DNA of 41,888 bases, from contig QHYJ01000266.1 in assembly GCA_003223255.1 (NCBI GenBank), positions 1,876-43,763 on the forward strand, given 5' to 3'. This document shows positions 8,891-15,718 of this stretch, one piece after another; positions within the stretch are counted from its first letter, which is position 1; every line of letters starts with the position of its first letter. The stretch comes from Acidobacteriota bacterium. Its GTDB lineage: Bacteria; Acidobacteriota; Terriglobia; Acidiferrales; UBA7541. Under the pieces are notes generated by a model. It made no database searches and was not told where the DNA came from. It worked only from the letters and a program-made list of their open reading frames with translations. A program made the translations under genes and the position numbers.

Positions 8891-9601
8891 TCACTCGTTC
8901 GGCGGGTCCGGCGCGCCCACGTGCATGTGGCTCAAGTCGCGGAGCATGGCCTTGTCTTCTTCGCTCATGCCCCGCGTGAAGTTCGGATCGTTCAAGTGCT
9001 GGTTCCGCGCCGACTCCGGCATGTCTTGCAGCACGCCCAATCGCTGCCGGATCGCTTTCTGCCGTTGAGGAGACATCTGCCGCCACCACGGCAGAATGTC
9101 ACTTTTGATGTGATTTTGCTGTTCTGGTGTCAGTCTTCCCCAAACGCGCGCGCGTTCCCGCATTTCCTGCTGTTGCTGAGGCGGGAGTTGCCGGAAACGC
9201 CGCTCATCTTGTTGCAATCTTTGCCGCTCTTCGGGCGAGAAGGTGCGAGGGCGATTGCTCGCATTCGGTGGCCGGTTCGGGTTGAAATTGGGCTGCCGCC
9301 CGGATTCGCTACGTGCATTCGGAGGTCGATTCCCGCCTCCGCCGATCATACCCATGGATTCCGTTTGTCGCCTGGGCGTCTGCTCTCTCGGCGGCATCCG
9401 ATCTGGCGCCATACTGCTGCGCGGCCGGTCGTTGCTCGGCCGTCCAGCTTGCGCTCTTCTCTCCGGCGCTTGTCGGCGCTCCTGTCGCGGTTGCTGCGGC
9501 GGCTTGCTGTCTTTACGACTCTGCGCCGCGCACGGGAGTACCATCGCAGCGCAGATCCCCAGTGCGATCAGCAGCTTGCCGAATTGGAATCGCTGTTTCA
9601 T
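8891..9601 (-). CDS. Exported Pro/Arg/Gln-rich DUF3106-like protein
   Basis: 236 residues with a signal peptide (FGKLLIALGICAAMVLPCAAQS). Residues 25-120 are low-complexity Pro/Arg/Gln/Asn. The C-terminal half is helical with repeated ER-F/L-P-Q-Q-Q and LTPEQQ/MSPQRQKAIRQRL motifs, the DUF3106 pattern. The function of this family is unknown. It probably sits in the periplasm. It follows the ECF sigma and anti-sigma genes on the same strand with only 6 bases to the anti-sigma stop, so it may be a periplasmic sensor or target of that pair; this is inference from position. Confidence 0.75.
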   Translation of the reverse strand: MKQRFQFGKLLIALGICAAMVLPCAAQSRKDSKPPQQPRQERRQAPERRAQAGRPSNDRPRSSMAPDRMPPREQTPRRQTESMGMIGGGGNRPPNARSESGRQPNFNPNRPPNASNRPRTFSPEERQRLQQDERRFRQLPPQQQQEMRERARVWGRLTPEQQNHIKSDILPWWRQMSPQRQKAIRQRLGVLQDMPESARNQHLNDPNFTRGMSEEDKAMLRDLSHMHVGAPDPPNE

Positions 9602-9607
9602 TTCACC

Positions 9608-10072
9608 TTACATTTGCGGATTCTGTTGTTGCCCGCCGTCATCCGCCTGCACCGGCGGAGGCAATTCCGACAGCACGTCAAAGCTCGAAAGCACGTCCAG
9701 ATTCTCCAGCACTGGAATATCTTCCTGCGCAATTTGCGGCTGGTTGTTCGTGGAATGCGTCCCCACCCAAACCGACGCCAGCAGCAACATTGCCGCGGCG
9801 ACCGCTACGCGCGGCGAAGAAGTGAACCATGCCCACCAGCTCTGCTTCAACGGCTCCGCCGCCACCCGAGCGTGCACGCGCAAATCAAACGCCTCGGAAG
9901 GCTCAATCATCGGCAGCTCGTCGAGCAAGCCGCTCACCGCGCGAAATTCATTCGCGCGCAGACGGCACCCCGCGCACGCAGCGAGGTGCTTTTCCACCTC
10001 CAGCCGCTCGCTTTCCTTCAAGCGCCCGTCCACGTATCCCAGAATTTTCTTTTCCATCCGGCTGCAACTCAT
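9608..10072 (-). CDS. Zinc-finger anti-sigma factor
   Basis: 154 residues from the ATG at 10070-10072, which has a GGAAGGGAAG ribosome site; the open frame extends further but overlaps the sigma gene. The N-terminal zinc-binding anti-sigma domain shows the H-x3-C-x2-C core (KHLAACAGCRL). A single membrane helix (VAVAAAMLLLASVWVG) is followed by a periplasmic tail rich in Pro/Gln. It should hold the neighbouring ECF sigma factor at the membrane until an envelope signal releases it. A GTTGTAG palindrome lies between it and the sigma gene. Confidence 0.88.
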   Translation of the reverse strand: MSCSRMEKKILGYVDGRLKESERLEVEKHLAACAGCRLRANEFRAVSGLLDELPMIEPSEAFDLRVHARVAAEPLKQSWWAWFTSSPRVAVAAAMLLLASVWVGTHSTNNQPQIAQEDIPVLENLDVLSSFDVLSELPPPVQADDGGQQQNPQM

Positions 10073-10113
10073 AACTTTCTTCCCTTCCTGACCCTGACTT
10101 CCCCCTGCTTGGC

Positions 10114-10142
10114 GTTGTAGTGGCCGGTCTTTAGACCGGTCC
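10114..10142 (+). repeat. GTTGTAG-type palindromic repeat, copy 1
   Basis: GTTGTAG (10114-10120) is followed by a hairpin CCGGTCT-TT-AGACCGG (10124-10139). It lies in the 70-base gap between the sigma and anti-sigma genes. Shares its GTTGTAG head and hairpin design with copies at 10817, 13931 (opposite orientation) and 14768. REP-like; could influence relative expression of the two genes. Confidence 0.75.
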
Positions 10143-10143
10143 C

Positions 10144-10740
10144 CTACTTCCCATGCTGCGCTACGAGGGGGGCGAGTTCCACTCGCAGCGTTTCGTATGC
10201 CCGGAACAGCAGCGACTTCAGCGCGCTCTCCGAACATTGCAAAATCTTCGCAATCTCTCCGTAATCCAGCTCCTGATACTTGTGCAGCAGCACCGCCGCG
10301 CGCTGTTTCTCCGGAAGTTTCTCAATGGCGTGTCGAATCATCTTCTTTTGCGTTTCTTCCACCAAGTGCTGCTCGATATTCGGGTGCTTTTCCGCAACAT
10401 CCAAAGTCTTTTCTTCACCGTCTTCCGCATCCAACATCACCGGAGCATCCAGTGAAATCTCCATCCGCTGGTACCGGGTGTCCCGCACGGAGTTCAGCGC
10501 CAGGTTCGTCGCGATCCGGAAGAGCCACGTCGTGAACTTTGCGCTCGGCACGTAATCTTCACGCGCCCGGTACACCCGCAAGAAAACCTCTTGTGCTAAA
10601 TCTTCGGCCTGCTCCCGGTTGCGCACCATCCGGTACAGGAAATTCACCAGCGGACTCCGATAGCGATAAAGGAGTAGCGTGAACGACTGTTCGTCGCCCG
10701 CTTTCACGTCCAGCATCAGTTGGACGTCCGACCTGGCCAT
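10144..10740 (-). CDS. ECF-family RNA polymerase sigma factor
   Basis: 198 residues from the ATG at 10738-10740 (a GTG three codons upstream is also open; no strong ribosome site before either). Region 2 is clear (LLYRYRSPLVNFLYRMVRNR, EQAEDLAQEVFLRVYRAR, FTTWLFRIATNLALN), followed by a linker and region 4 (LPEKQRAAVLLHKYQELDYG, EIAKILQCSESALKSLLFRA). It directs RNA polymerase to a stress regulon and is presumably held by the zinc-finger anti-sigma factor encoded next. Length and organisation fit the RpoE-like group. Confidence 0.93.
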   Translation of the reverse strand: MARSDVQLMLDVKAGDEQSFTLLLYRYRSPLVNFLYRMVRNREQAEDLAQEVFLRVYRAREDYVPSAKFTTWLFRIATNLALNSVRDTRYQRMEISLDAPVMLDAEDGEEKTLDVAEKHPNIEQHLVEETQKKMIRHAIEKLPEKQRAAVLLHKYQELDYGEIAKILQCSESALKSLLFRAYETLRVELAPLVAQHGK

Positions 10741-10816
10741 AGCCGCCACACTGTATCAAACCCAGGCGGTCTCAGAAAGTTGCGAAGGAAAGCGGTCCCG
10801 GAACGGGGCCTAAGGT

Positions 10817-10842
10817 GTTGTAGCGCCGGGCTTTAGCCCGGC
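10817..10842 (+). repeat. GTTGTAG-type palindromic repeat, copy 2
   Basis: GTTGTAG (10817-10823) followed by a perfect 8-base hairpin GCCGGGCT-TT-AGCCCGGC (10825-10842). It lies between the sigma gene and the ZIP transporter gene. Same head and loop as copy 1 but different stem bases, so the stem is kept by compensation rather than by simple copying. Confidence 0.78.
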
Positions 10843-10878
10843 AAGATCGATAAAGGACTAGGACCGCCTAGAAATACC

Positions 10879-11625
10879 CTAAACATGGAATATGTGCTGC
10901 ATTATCAATAGACCAGCCACGCCGACGAACACCAGTAGCGCCATCCGCCAGTTCGGCTCCCGGTTTACTTCCGGCAGCAGGTCGGTCGCGGCCACGTACA
11001 CCGTCACCCCTCCGGACAGTGGCAGGGCATACTTCAACTGCCCCTGCAGCGCGCTCGTCAGCAGAACGCCAAACAGCGTCGCCGCCCCTAACAACCCGGC
11101 TCCCAGGATCGCGTTGCGCTTCCCGCGCCCACTGGCCAGCGCCACCGACGCAATGGTGAACCCCTCCGGCAATTTGTGCAGGAACACAGCCACAAAAAGC
11201 ACCACGCCGAGCCACGTTGAAATCAGAAATCCTGCTGCAATCGCCACGCCGTCAAAAAACGTGTGAATGGCCATGCCTAGTAGCACCGTTTTCCCGGCAT
11301 GGATACCGCTGAACTCTTCGTGATGCGTCTCTTCCCCAAAATGAAAGTGCGGCGCAATGGTATGCTCGAACAAATGCACGAGAATAAATCCAATCAGCAC
11401 AAACAACAGCGCACTTTCCCCGGAGAGCCGCACCGATTCCGGAATCACGTCCACAAACGCCACCGCCAACATGTATCCGGCGCCCAAGGCCAGAAAATAT
11501 TCCAGGAAACGCCTCGGCCAGTCCTTGCGGACCACAAAGTACCCGCCCAACAAATTCCCCGCCGCCGCCACCACCCCCAGCAGCGCCGCCAACCCCGTCC
11601 GAAATGCGATGTCGTGTGCCATCAT
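10879..11625 (-). CDS. ZIP-family metal cation transporter
   Basis: 248 residues with about eight membrane helices. The two metal-binding helices show HTFFDG (His121-Asp125) and HKLPEG (His150-Glu154), the hallmarks of ZIP zinc/iron permeases. A histidine-rich loop (residues 84-102: HLFEH, HFHFGEETHH) precedes them and probably gathers metal. It imports zinc, iron or similar ions across the inner membrane. Its start overlaps the ychF stop (ATGA), so it is translated downstream of ychF although the functions are unrelated. Confidence 0.92.
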   Translation of the reverse strand: MMAHDIAFRTGLAALLGVVAAAGNLLGGYFVVRKDWPRRFLEYFLALGAGYMLAVAFVDVIPESVRLSGESALLFVLIGFILVHLFEHTIAPHFHFGEETHHEEFSGIHAGKTVLLGMAIHTFFDGVAIAAGFLISTWLGVVLFVAVFLHKLPEGFTIASVALASGRGKRNAILGAGLLGAATLFGVLLTSALQGQLKYALPLSGGVTVYVAATDLLPEVNREPNWRMALLVFVGVAGLLIMQHIFHV

Positions 11626-12692
11626 CCACTGTGCCGGAACAGAATCACATCCCCTTCCTGCACGACGTAGTCTTTCCCTTCCAATTTGACGTGGCCCTTT
11701 TCACGCGCATGGGCCAAACTTCCCGCCGCTACCAGATCGTCCCAGCGCACCACTTCCGCGCGAATGAACCCCTTCTCGATATCGCTATGAATCACTCCTG
11801 CCGCTTTCACCGCGTGGTCGCCCTTGTGAATCGTCCACGCCCGCACTTCCGGCTCGCCCGCGGTGAAAAATTGCATCAGTCCCAACAAATCGTAGGTCGC
11901 GCGAATCAAGCGGTTCAGCCCCGGCTCTTTCAGCCCATACGACGCCAGCAGCTCCGCCGCCTCTTTTTCTTCCATCTCTGCCAGTTCCGCTTCGAGCCGC
12001 CCGCAGATCGGCACCATCGCGGAATTAGGCCGCCCTTGCAGGGCGCTCAACTTGTGCCGCTCCACCGCAGTATCCAGCTTGTCGGCTTCCTCGTCGCCCA
12101 AGTTCAATACATACAGAACGGGCCGCGCCGACAAAAACAAAAATCCGCCAATCGACTTCTTCTCTTCCGCCGTCAACTCCAATTCGCGCAGTGACTTCTC
12201 GGCCTCGAGTTGCGCCTTGCACTTTTCTAACGCCGTTTTCTCAATCTCCAGCCCCGGATCGCGCTTCTTCTGCAAATCCTTTTCCACGCGCTCGAGCCGC
12301 CGCGTAATCTGGTCGTGGTCAGAAAGCATTAGCTCCAGGTCCAGATTCGTCGCATCGCGCAGCGGGTCGATGCTTCCCTCGGAATGCGGCACGCTGGGAT
12401 CTTCGAACACGCGAATCACGTGGGCAATCACGTCCACTTCGCGCAATTGCGCCAGCGCCTCGCGCATGCGCTCTTTCTGCATGCCGCCCAAATCCACATA
12501 ATTCACCGTGGCGTAGGTAATCTTCTTCGGGTCATACAGCTTAGCCAGCTCCAGCAGCCGCGGCTCCGGCACCTTGGCCACGCCAACGTGCGTCGCCGAC
12601 GCTCCGCCCTTCCCCTCGACGTGCGCTTTCGTCAAAATCCGGAACAGCGTCGTCTTCCCAACCTGTGGTAGTCCAATAATTCCCGCTTGCAT
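11622..12692 (-). CDS. ychF: YchF, Obg-family ribosome-associated ATPase/GTPase
   Basis: 356 residues, the usual YchF length. The P-loop reads GLPQVGKTT, where most homologues have GLPNVGKST. Further G-domain parts are visible (YVDLGGMQKERMREAL, YVLNLGDEEAD), then a coiled-coil helical insert and a C-terminal TGS domain (VRAWTIHKGDHAVKAAGVIH, DYVVQEGDVILFRH). YchF binds the 70S ribosome and hydrolyses ATP; it affects translation and oxidative-stress response. The replaced N4 position hints at the non-canonical nucleotide preference seen in this group. First gene of a two-gene unit with the ZIP transporter. Confidence 0.93.
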   Translation of the reverse strand: MQAGIIGLPQVGKTTLFRILTKAHVEGKGGASATHVGVAKVPEPRLLELAKLYDPKKITYATVNYVDLGGMQKERMREALAQLREVDVIAHVIRVFEDPSVPHSEGSIDPLRDATNLDLELMLSDHDQITRRLERVEKDLQKKRDPGLEIEKTALEKCKAQLEAEKSLRELELTAEEKKSIGGFLFLSARPVLYVLNLGDEEADKLDTAVERHKLSALQGRPNSAMVPICGRLEAELAEMEEKEAAELLASYGLKEPGLNRLIRATYDLLGLMQFFTAGEPEVRAWTIHKGDHAVKAAGVIHSDIEKGFIRAEVVRWDDLVAAGSLAHAREKGHVKLEGKDYVVQEGDVILFRHSG

Positions 12693-12807
12693 AAACTCGT
12701 AATGCTAACACACACGTTCGCTGGCCTCCTGCGGCCCTAGACACCGCCACACTATCTAAAACTGATACAAGGAATCGCTGTCGAGGGCCAAGATTCACGC
12801 CGGAGCG

Positions 12808-13215
12808 TCACCACTCATTGTACTTGCTGCCGTCTTGGCTTACTCGATTGGAATTCGAATGCACATCGACCAGCCCTTCCGCTATCAGATCAGGGCTCAA
12901 AACGGGATCCCCCAAAACTGGCTCTCCGAGATCCGGCACCTAATCCGGCTTTTGCGTGATCGGATCCACTGGAATTATCCGGAGGTAACCAGCGTCTACA
13001 AGATCCTGCAGAGAGTGCGGCGCCTCCCGTCTGTCAAGGGTGTAATTGTCAACCGCGTCTCGTATTGTGCGCAGATCTGTTTTCAAGACCGCTGCGTGAC
13101 TATGCTGAATCAGCGGTGGGTCGTACCTTCCTTGAGCAAGGAGCACCAGCACAAGCAAACCAAGTGCGCAGAGCGCCAAGCTGGTTCGCAACTTTACCCG
13201 CGCCTTCATCCTCAT
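12808..13215 (-). pseudogene. GspG-like pseudopilin family gene interrupted by TAG
   Basis: The first 91 codons encode a short basic start, one membrane helix (LRTSLALCALGLLVLVLLAQ), then AAVLKTDLRTIRDAVDNYTL and a DLVDAGYLRIIPVDPIT segment typical of GspG/type II pseudopilin-like proteins. A TAG at 12940-12942 stops the frame after QKPD. Reading on in the same frame gives 44 codons ending LVDVHSNSNRVSQDG-SKYNEW and a TGA, which matches the usual C-terminus of this family (DVHSGS...DGTPYSEW style). One TGG-to-TAG change would explain the break. The truncated protein lacks the calcium/C-terminal part and is probably non-functional. Confidence 0.75.
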
Positions 13216-13272
13216 ACTTTGCTGAGGCTAGCATAGCATTCCGTGAAACGTTAGCCCGGTTCGACCCGTCTG

Positions 13273-14106
13273 ATGGCCTATGCGTGTTTACTGGTGATCA
13301 TGGGCCTAACCATCCTCGACTCGTCGGCCTAGGTTGGCCTCGTGGCCGTTGGCGCGGTCACCCTGGACTTGCTTCTCGGAATGTTCATGGCCTTTCGATA
13401 TAGCCCGCATCGCTCCTGGCCGCATCGCCGGTTCAACTACTTCCGCCTTCACAACCGGTCCGGCTATATCGCGCTTTCCGTCTCGCTTCTGCATCCGGCC
13501 ATCCGGCTTCTGAACAAAGGCCCGCGCTTTCGCCTGCTGGATCTTCTCTACCCCGTTCACTCTCCAGACCCCCTCGAAAACTCCGTCGGCGCGCTCGCCC
13601 TCTATCTCCTTGCCTTCGTTGTCGTCACATCTTATCTGCGTCTCCGGTTAGGCCGCCATCTCTGGAAATCTTTTGATTTCAGCATCTATTTCGCCGCCGC
13701 CCTTTTCTTCCACAGCCTCTTCGCGGACCCTGGCTTGAAGAATGATTCCATCGACTGGATGGACGGCGGCAAGCTCTTTGTCGAGTCCTGCTTCGGTCTT
13801 GCCGCAGCCGTTGGCTTGCTCGGCTGGCGCTATTCGGGCAGAAAAGCCGCCCACCTCCGTGAAGTCTCCCGCCAACCTGCCGCCTCCACGGAATCGCTGC
13901 AGCGGCCGCCTCAGAAGGCGGCCGCTACAACCCCTAATTCACTAATTCACATTGAGGCTTTCTCTTTTCTTCTCCCTGCCCTATGCTATTCGTCCCGTTT
14001 CCGGATAGGAGCTTCATGGTCGCCACCGAATACGAACTTCCGCCCTTCGACCTGCGCCGCGCCATGGACACCCTCGCGGCGAAGGACCCGCTTCTCGCCC
14101 CGCTGA
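13273..14106 (+). pseudogene. Ferric-reductase-like membrane protein gene with in-frame TAG and displaced end
   Basis: From the GTG at 13342 the frame encodes four to five helices with LDLLLGMFMAFRYSP, SWPHRRFNYFRLH, SVSLLHP, ALYLLAFVVVTSYLRLRLGR and AAALFFHSLFADP: a ferric-reductase-like (haem-binding) membrane domain. In the same frame an ATG at 13273 starts a plausible first helix (MAYACLLVIMGLTILDSSA) that is cut by TAG at 13330-13332. The 3' end runs through a GTTGTAG palindrome and about 90 bases into the next gene, so the natural stop has been lost. Either a decayed gene or one now translated from GTG 13342. Confidence 0.6.
13901..13931 (-). repeat. GTTGTAG-type palindromic repeat, copy 3
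   Basis: On the minus strand GTTGT is followed by a perfect 10-base hairpin AGCGGCCGCC-TTCTGA-GGCGGCCGCT. Here the element sits inside the end of the ferric-reductase-like frame and seems to have extended its C-terminus. Longest stem of the four copies. Confidence 0.75.
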
Positions 14107-14774
14107 TCAAAGAAACGCGGGAATTCCGCGTGGAAAAAGGCGCTGCCGAATCTCCTTACGAGGTCCTCGTCGAAGCCATCACCCACCAATCCATCTCCGG
14201 CAAAGCCGCTGCTACCGTCTTTGGGCGCGTCAAAGCGCTCGGCTCCAATGGACGCATCCCAGCACCGCACGAAATGCTCAAGCTAGGCAAACGTGCCCTC
14301 CGCAAAGCCGGCCTTTCCGGTGCAAAAATCCTTGCCATGAAAGACCTCGCTCAGAAAACCATTGATGGCACCGTGCCGACCCTTGAGGAAGCCCACAAAC
14401 TCTCCGACGAGGAGCTCGTCAAGCGCCTCGTATCGGTCCGCGGCATCGGCGCCTGGACCATCGAAATGTTTCTCATTTTCCGCCTCGGCCGCCCCGATGT
14501 TCTTCCCATCCACGACCTCGGCGTTCGCAAAGGCTGGGCTATCACTTACGGCAAGAAGCACATGCCCGCGCCCAAAGACCTCCTGAAATTCGGCGAACGC
14601 TGGCGCCCTTACCGCACCGTCGCCTCCTGGTATATGTGGCGCGCCTGCCAGCGCGCTGGCCATGCCGCCCTGCGCAAAATCCGCCCCTACAAAACCAAGC
14701 CCCGCATGCCTCGGAACGGCTTCGGCAAAGCACGGCCCGTTCCGGCGAAGCGCAGCAGTCGCAGGTCTTTGTAG
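14016..14774 (+). CDS. DNA-3-methyladenine glycosylase II (AlkA-like HhH-GPD)
   Basis: 252 residues from the ATG at 14016, which has AGGAG five bases upstream; an in-frame ATG at 13983 lacks a ribosome site. The HhH-GPD fold is clear: YEVLVEAITHQSISGKAAAT, the helix-hairpin-helix LVSVRGIGAWTIEMFLIF, and the catalytic Asp167 in DVLPIHDLGVRKG. It removes alkylated purines by base flipping, starting base-excision repair. The last 25 residues are basic. The stop codon TAG is part of the GTTGTAG-like repeat that follows. Gene symbol withheld because the family has several paralogous groups. Confidence 0.9.
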   Translation: MVATEYELPPFDLRRAMDTLAAKDPLLAPLIKETREFRVEKGAAESPYEVLVEAITHQSISGKAAATVFGRVKALGSNGRIPAPHEMLKLGKRALRKAGLSGAKILAMKDLAQKTIDGTVPTLEEAHKLSDEELVKRLVSVRGIGAWTIEMFLIFRLGRPDVLPIHDLGVRKGWAITYGKKHMPAPKDLLKFGERWRPYRTVASWYMWRACQRAGHAALRKIRPYKTKPRMPRNGFGKARPVPAKRSSRRSL

Positions 14775-14794
14775 AGGCCGAGCTTCCGCTCGGC
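14768..14794 (+). repeat. GTTGTAG-type palindromic repeat, copy 4
   Basis: TTTGTAG (14768-14774) followed by a perfect hairpin GCCGAGC-TTCC-GCTCGGC (14777-14794). The element provides the TAG stop of the glycosylase gene and, with the T-run after it, its terminator. Confidence 0.7.
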
Positions 14795-14801
14795 GGTTTT
14801 T
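14777..14801 (+). terminator. Rho-independent terminator of the glycosylase gene
   Basis: Seven-base perfect stem GCCGAGC/GCTCGGC with a TTCC loop, followed by GG and five T. It begins two bases after the glycosylase stop codon. Confidence 0.8.
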
Positions 14802-15009
14802 CTGTGTAACTCCGCAGCCGAGCTTCAGCCCCGCCTACCATCGTGCATTTTTTGGGGGATCATCATTTTCCTTGACGAGGCCTATACGGATCGATGGTTA
14901 TAAAGCTCAAGTCAATTTGCGGACTGCGGCAGCCTCGCTGCCGCTTTTTTGTTGTTGGGCAAGCAAGTTCGCCCGCGAGAGGCAGTTTTTATCAAGAGTA
15001 TTTGCCCGC
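14802..15009. other. Intergenic region with orphan terminator and possible small transcript
   Basis: No coding sequence is visible. A TTGACG box (14872-14877) and a TATAAA box (14899-14904) lie upstream of a second strong terminator at 14926-14950. Spacing between the boxes (21 bases) is too long for a standard promoter, so a small RNA here is only a possibility. Confidence 0.35.
14926..14950 (+). terminator. Strong rho-independent terminator
   Basis: Perfect eight-base stem GCGGCAGC/GCTGCCGC with loop CTC and six T. It lies about 150 bases after the glycosylase gene, which already has a terminator, and faces the opposite-strand DUF4149 gene. It may be a backup terminator or end a short independent transcript. 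Confidence 0.85.
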
Positions 15010-15492
15010 TCAGGAAGCTATGAGCGTTAACTCCTTCGCCATCAAATAGATAGCCGCAATTCCAGCCAGCAATACGCCACTTTCAAGCGAAACCGAAATG
15101 CGATGTAGCCGGCTGAACTCCCCCAGCAGCGGGCTGTCCGCCGCCGTCGCCTGAATCGATCCCATCTGCACCCGCAGCGCAGCCATCTTTGCGCTGACCG
15201 TGTATTGTGAGATCGCCGTCAGCGCGATCATCAGCACCACACAAAGCGCGGCGGGAGTAGCCAAGCTGGCAAAGGTCTTTGTCCGCGCCAGCCGCGCCAG
15301 CAGCAACACCAATCCGCACATAATCCCGCCGAGGTGCATGATGTTAAGGGAGTGGCCAACTATGGCGCCTGCCTGGTCGCGGCTGCTCAATATCCGAAAG
15401 GTCCCGGGCGCCACCACGAAGCTCAGAAAAATATCGCTCCCCAGCCATAGGCTCAGACTTAGAAACTCGATCGCACGAAGCAAGGTTGACAT
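15010..15492 (-). CDS. DUF4149 (TMEM205-like) membrane protein
   Basis: 160 residues with four helices. The first, LSLSLWLGSDIFLSFVVAPG, and the following FRILSSRDQAGAIVGHSLN match the DUF4149 pattern, and the third shows ALTAISQYTVSAKMAALR. Function unknown; related proteins are small inner-membrane proteins. Single gene, starting at an ATG about 45 bases downstream (in the minus direction) of the tRNA-Val gene on the same strand. Confidence 0.8.
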   Translation of the reverse strand: MSTLLRAIEFLSLSLWLGSDIFLSFVVAPGTFRILSSRDQAGAIVGHSLNIMHLGGIMCGLVLLLARLARTKTFASLATPAALCVVLMIALTAISQYTVSAKMAALRVQMGSIQATAADSPLLGEFSRLHRISVSLESGVLLAGIAAIYLMAKELTLIAS

Positions 15493-15536
15493 GCCGTGAT
15501 TTTAGCTAGAATGCTCTTTCGCGCGGAAGCAAAACA

Positions 15537-15613
15537 TGGTGGGCGACAAAGGACTTGAACCTTTGACCTCTCCCGTGTGAGGGGAGCGCTCTAACCAACT
15601 GAGCTAGTCGCCC
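15537..15613 (-). tRNA. tRNA-Val (anticodon CAC)
   Basis: On the minus strand the 7-base acceptor GGGCGAC pairs with GTCGCCC. The D-arm contains TAGCTCAGTTGGTTAGAGC. The anticodon stem CTCCC/GGGAG encloses the loop CTCACAC, giving anticodon CAC. The T-arm is AAAGG-TTCAAGT-CCTTT. Discriminator A and an encoded CCA follow (15537-15540). All parts are intact. Confidence 0.95.
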
Positions 15614-15692
15614 AAGGATTCGACGCGACGCTGTGAAGCGTCGTCGGTTCGTAACATCTACTTGTAGCAGGAAGGGCGCTGGTTTTCAATTG

Positions 15693-15718
15693 AAAGGATA
15701 ACCGCGAAGCGGTTCCAG
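15693..15718 (+). promoter_or_regulatory. Ribosome site of moxR separated from its start by a hairpin
   Basis: AAAGGA at 15693-15698 is about 20 bases from the ATG at 15719, too far by itself. A six-base hairpin AACCGC-GAA-GCGGTT (15700-15714) lies between; folding it would bring the ribosome site to about five bases from the start. Confidence 0.45.

Noticed and set aside
8921-10120. 399-codon plus-strand frame opposite the DUF3106 and anti-sigma genes
   Set aside because: It runs across two opposite genes with signal peptide, zinc motif and ribosome sites; no plausible product.
10741-12760. Shared AGTGTGGCGG-like string upstream of the sigma gene and of ychF
   Set aside because: Only about 10 bases agree in GC-rich DNA; not enough to call an element.
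12940-13332. Genome-wide recoding of TAG
   Set aside because: Several intact genes here end in TAG (pqqD, DUF58, rimO), so TAG is an ordinary stop.
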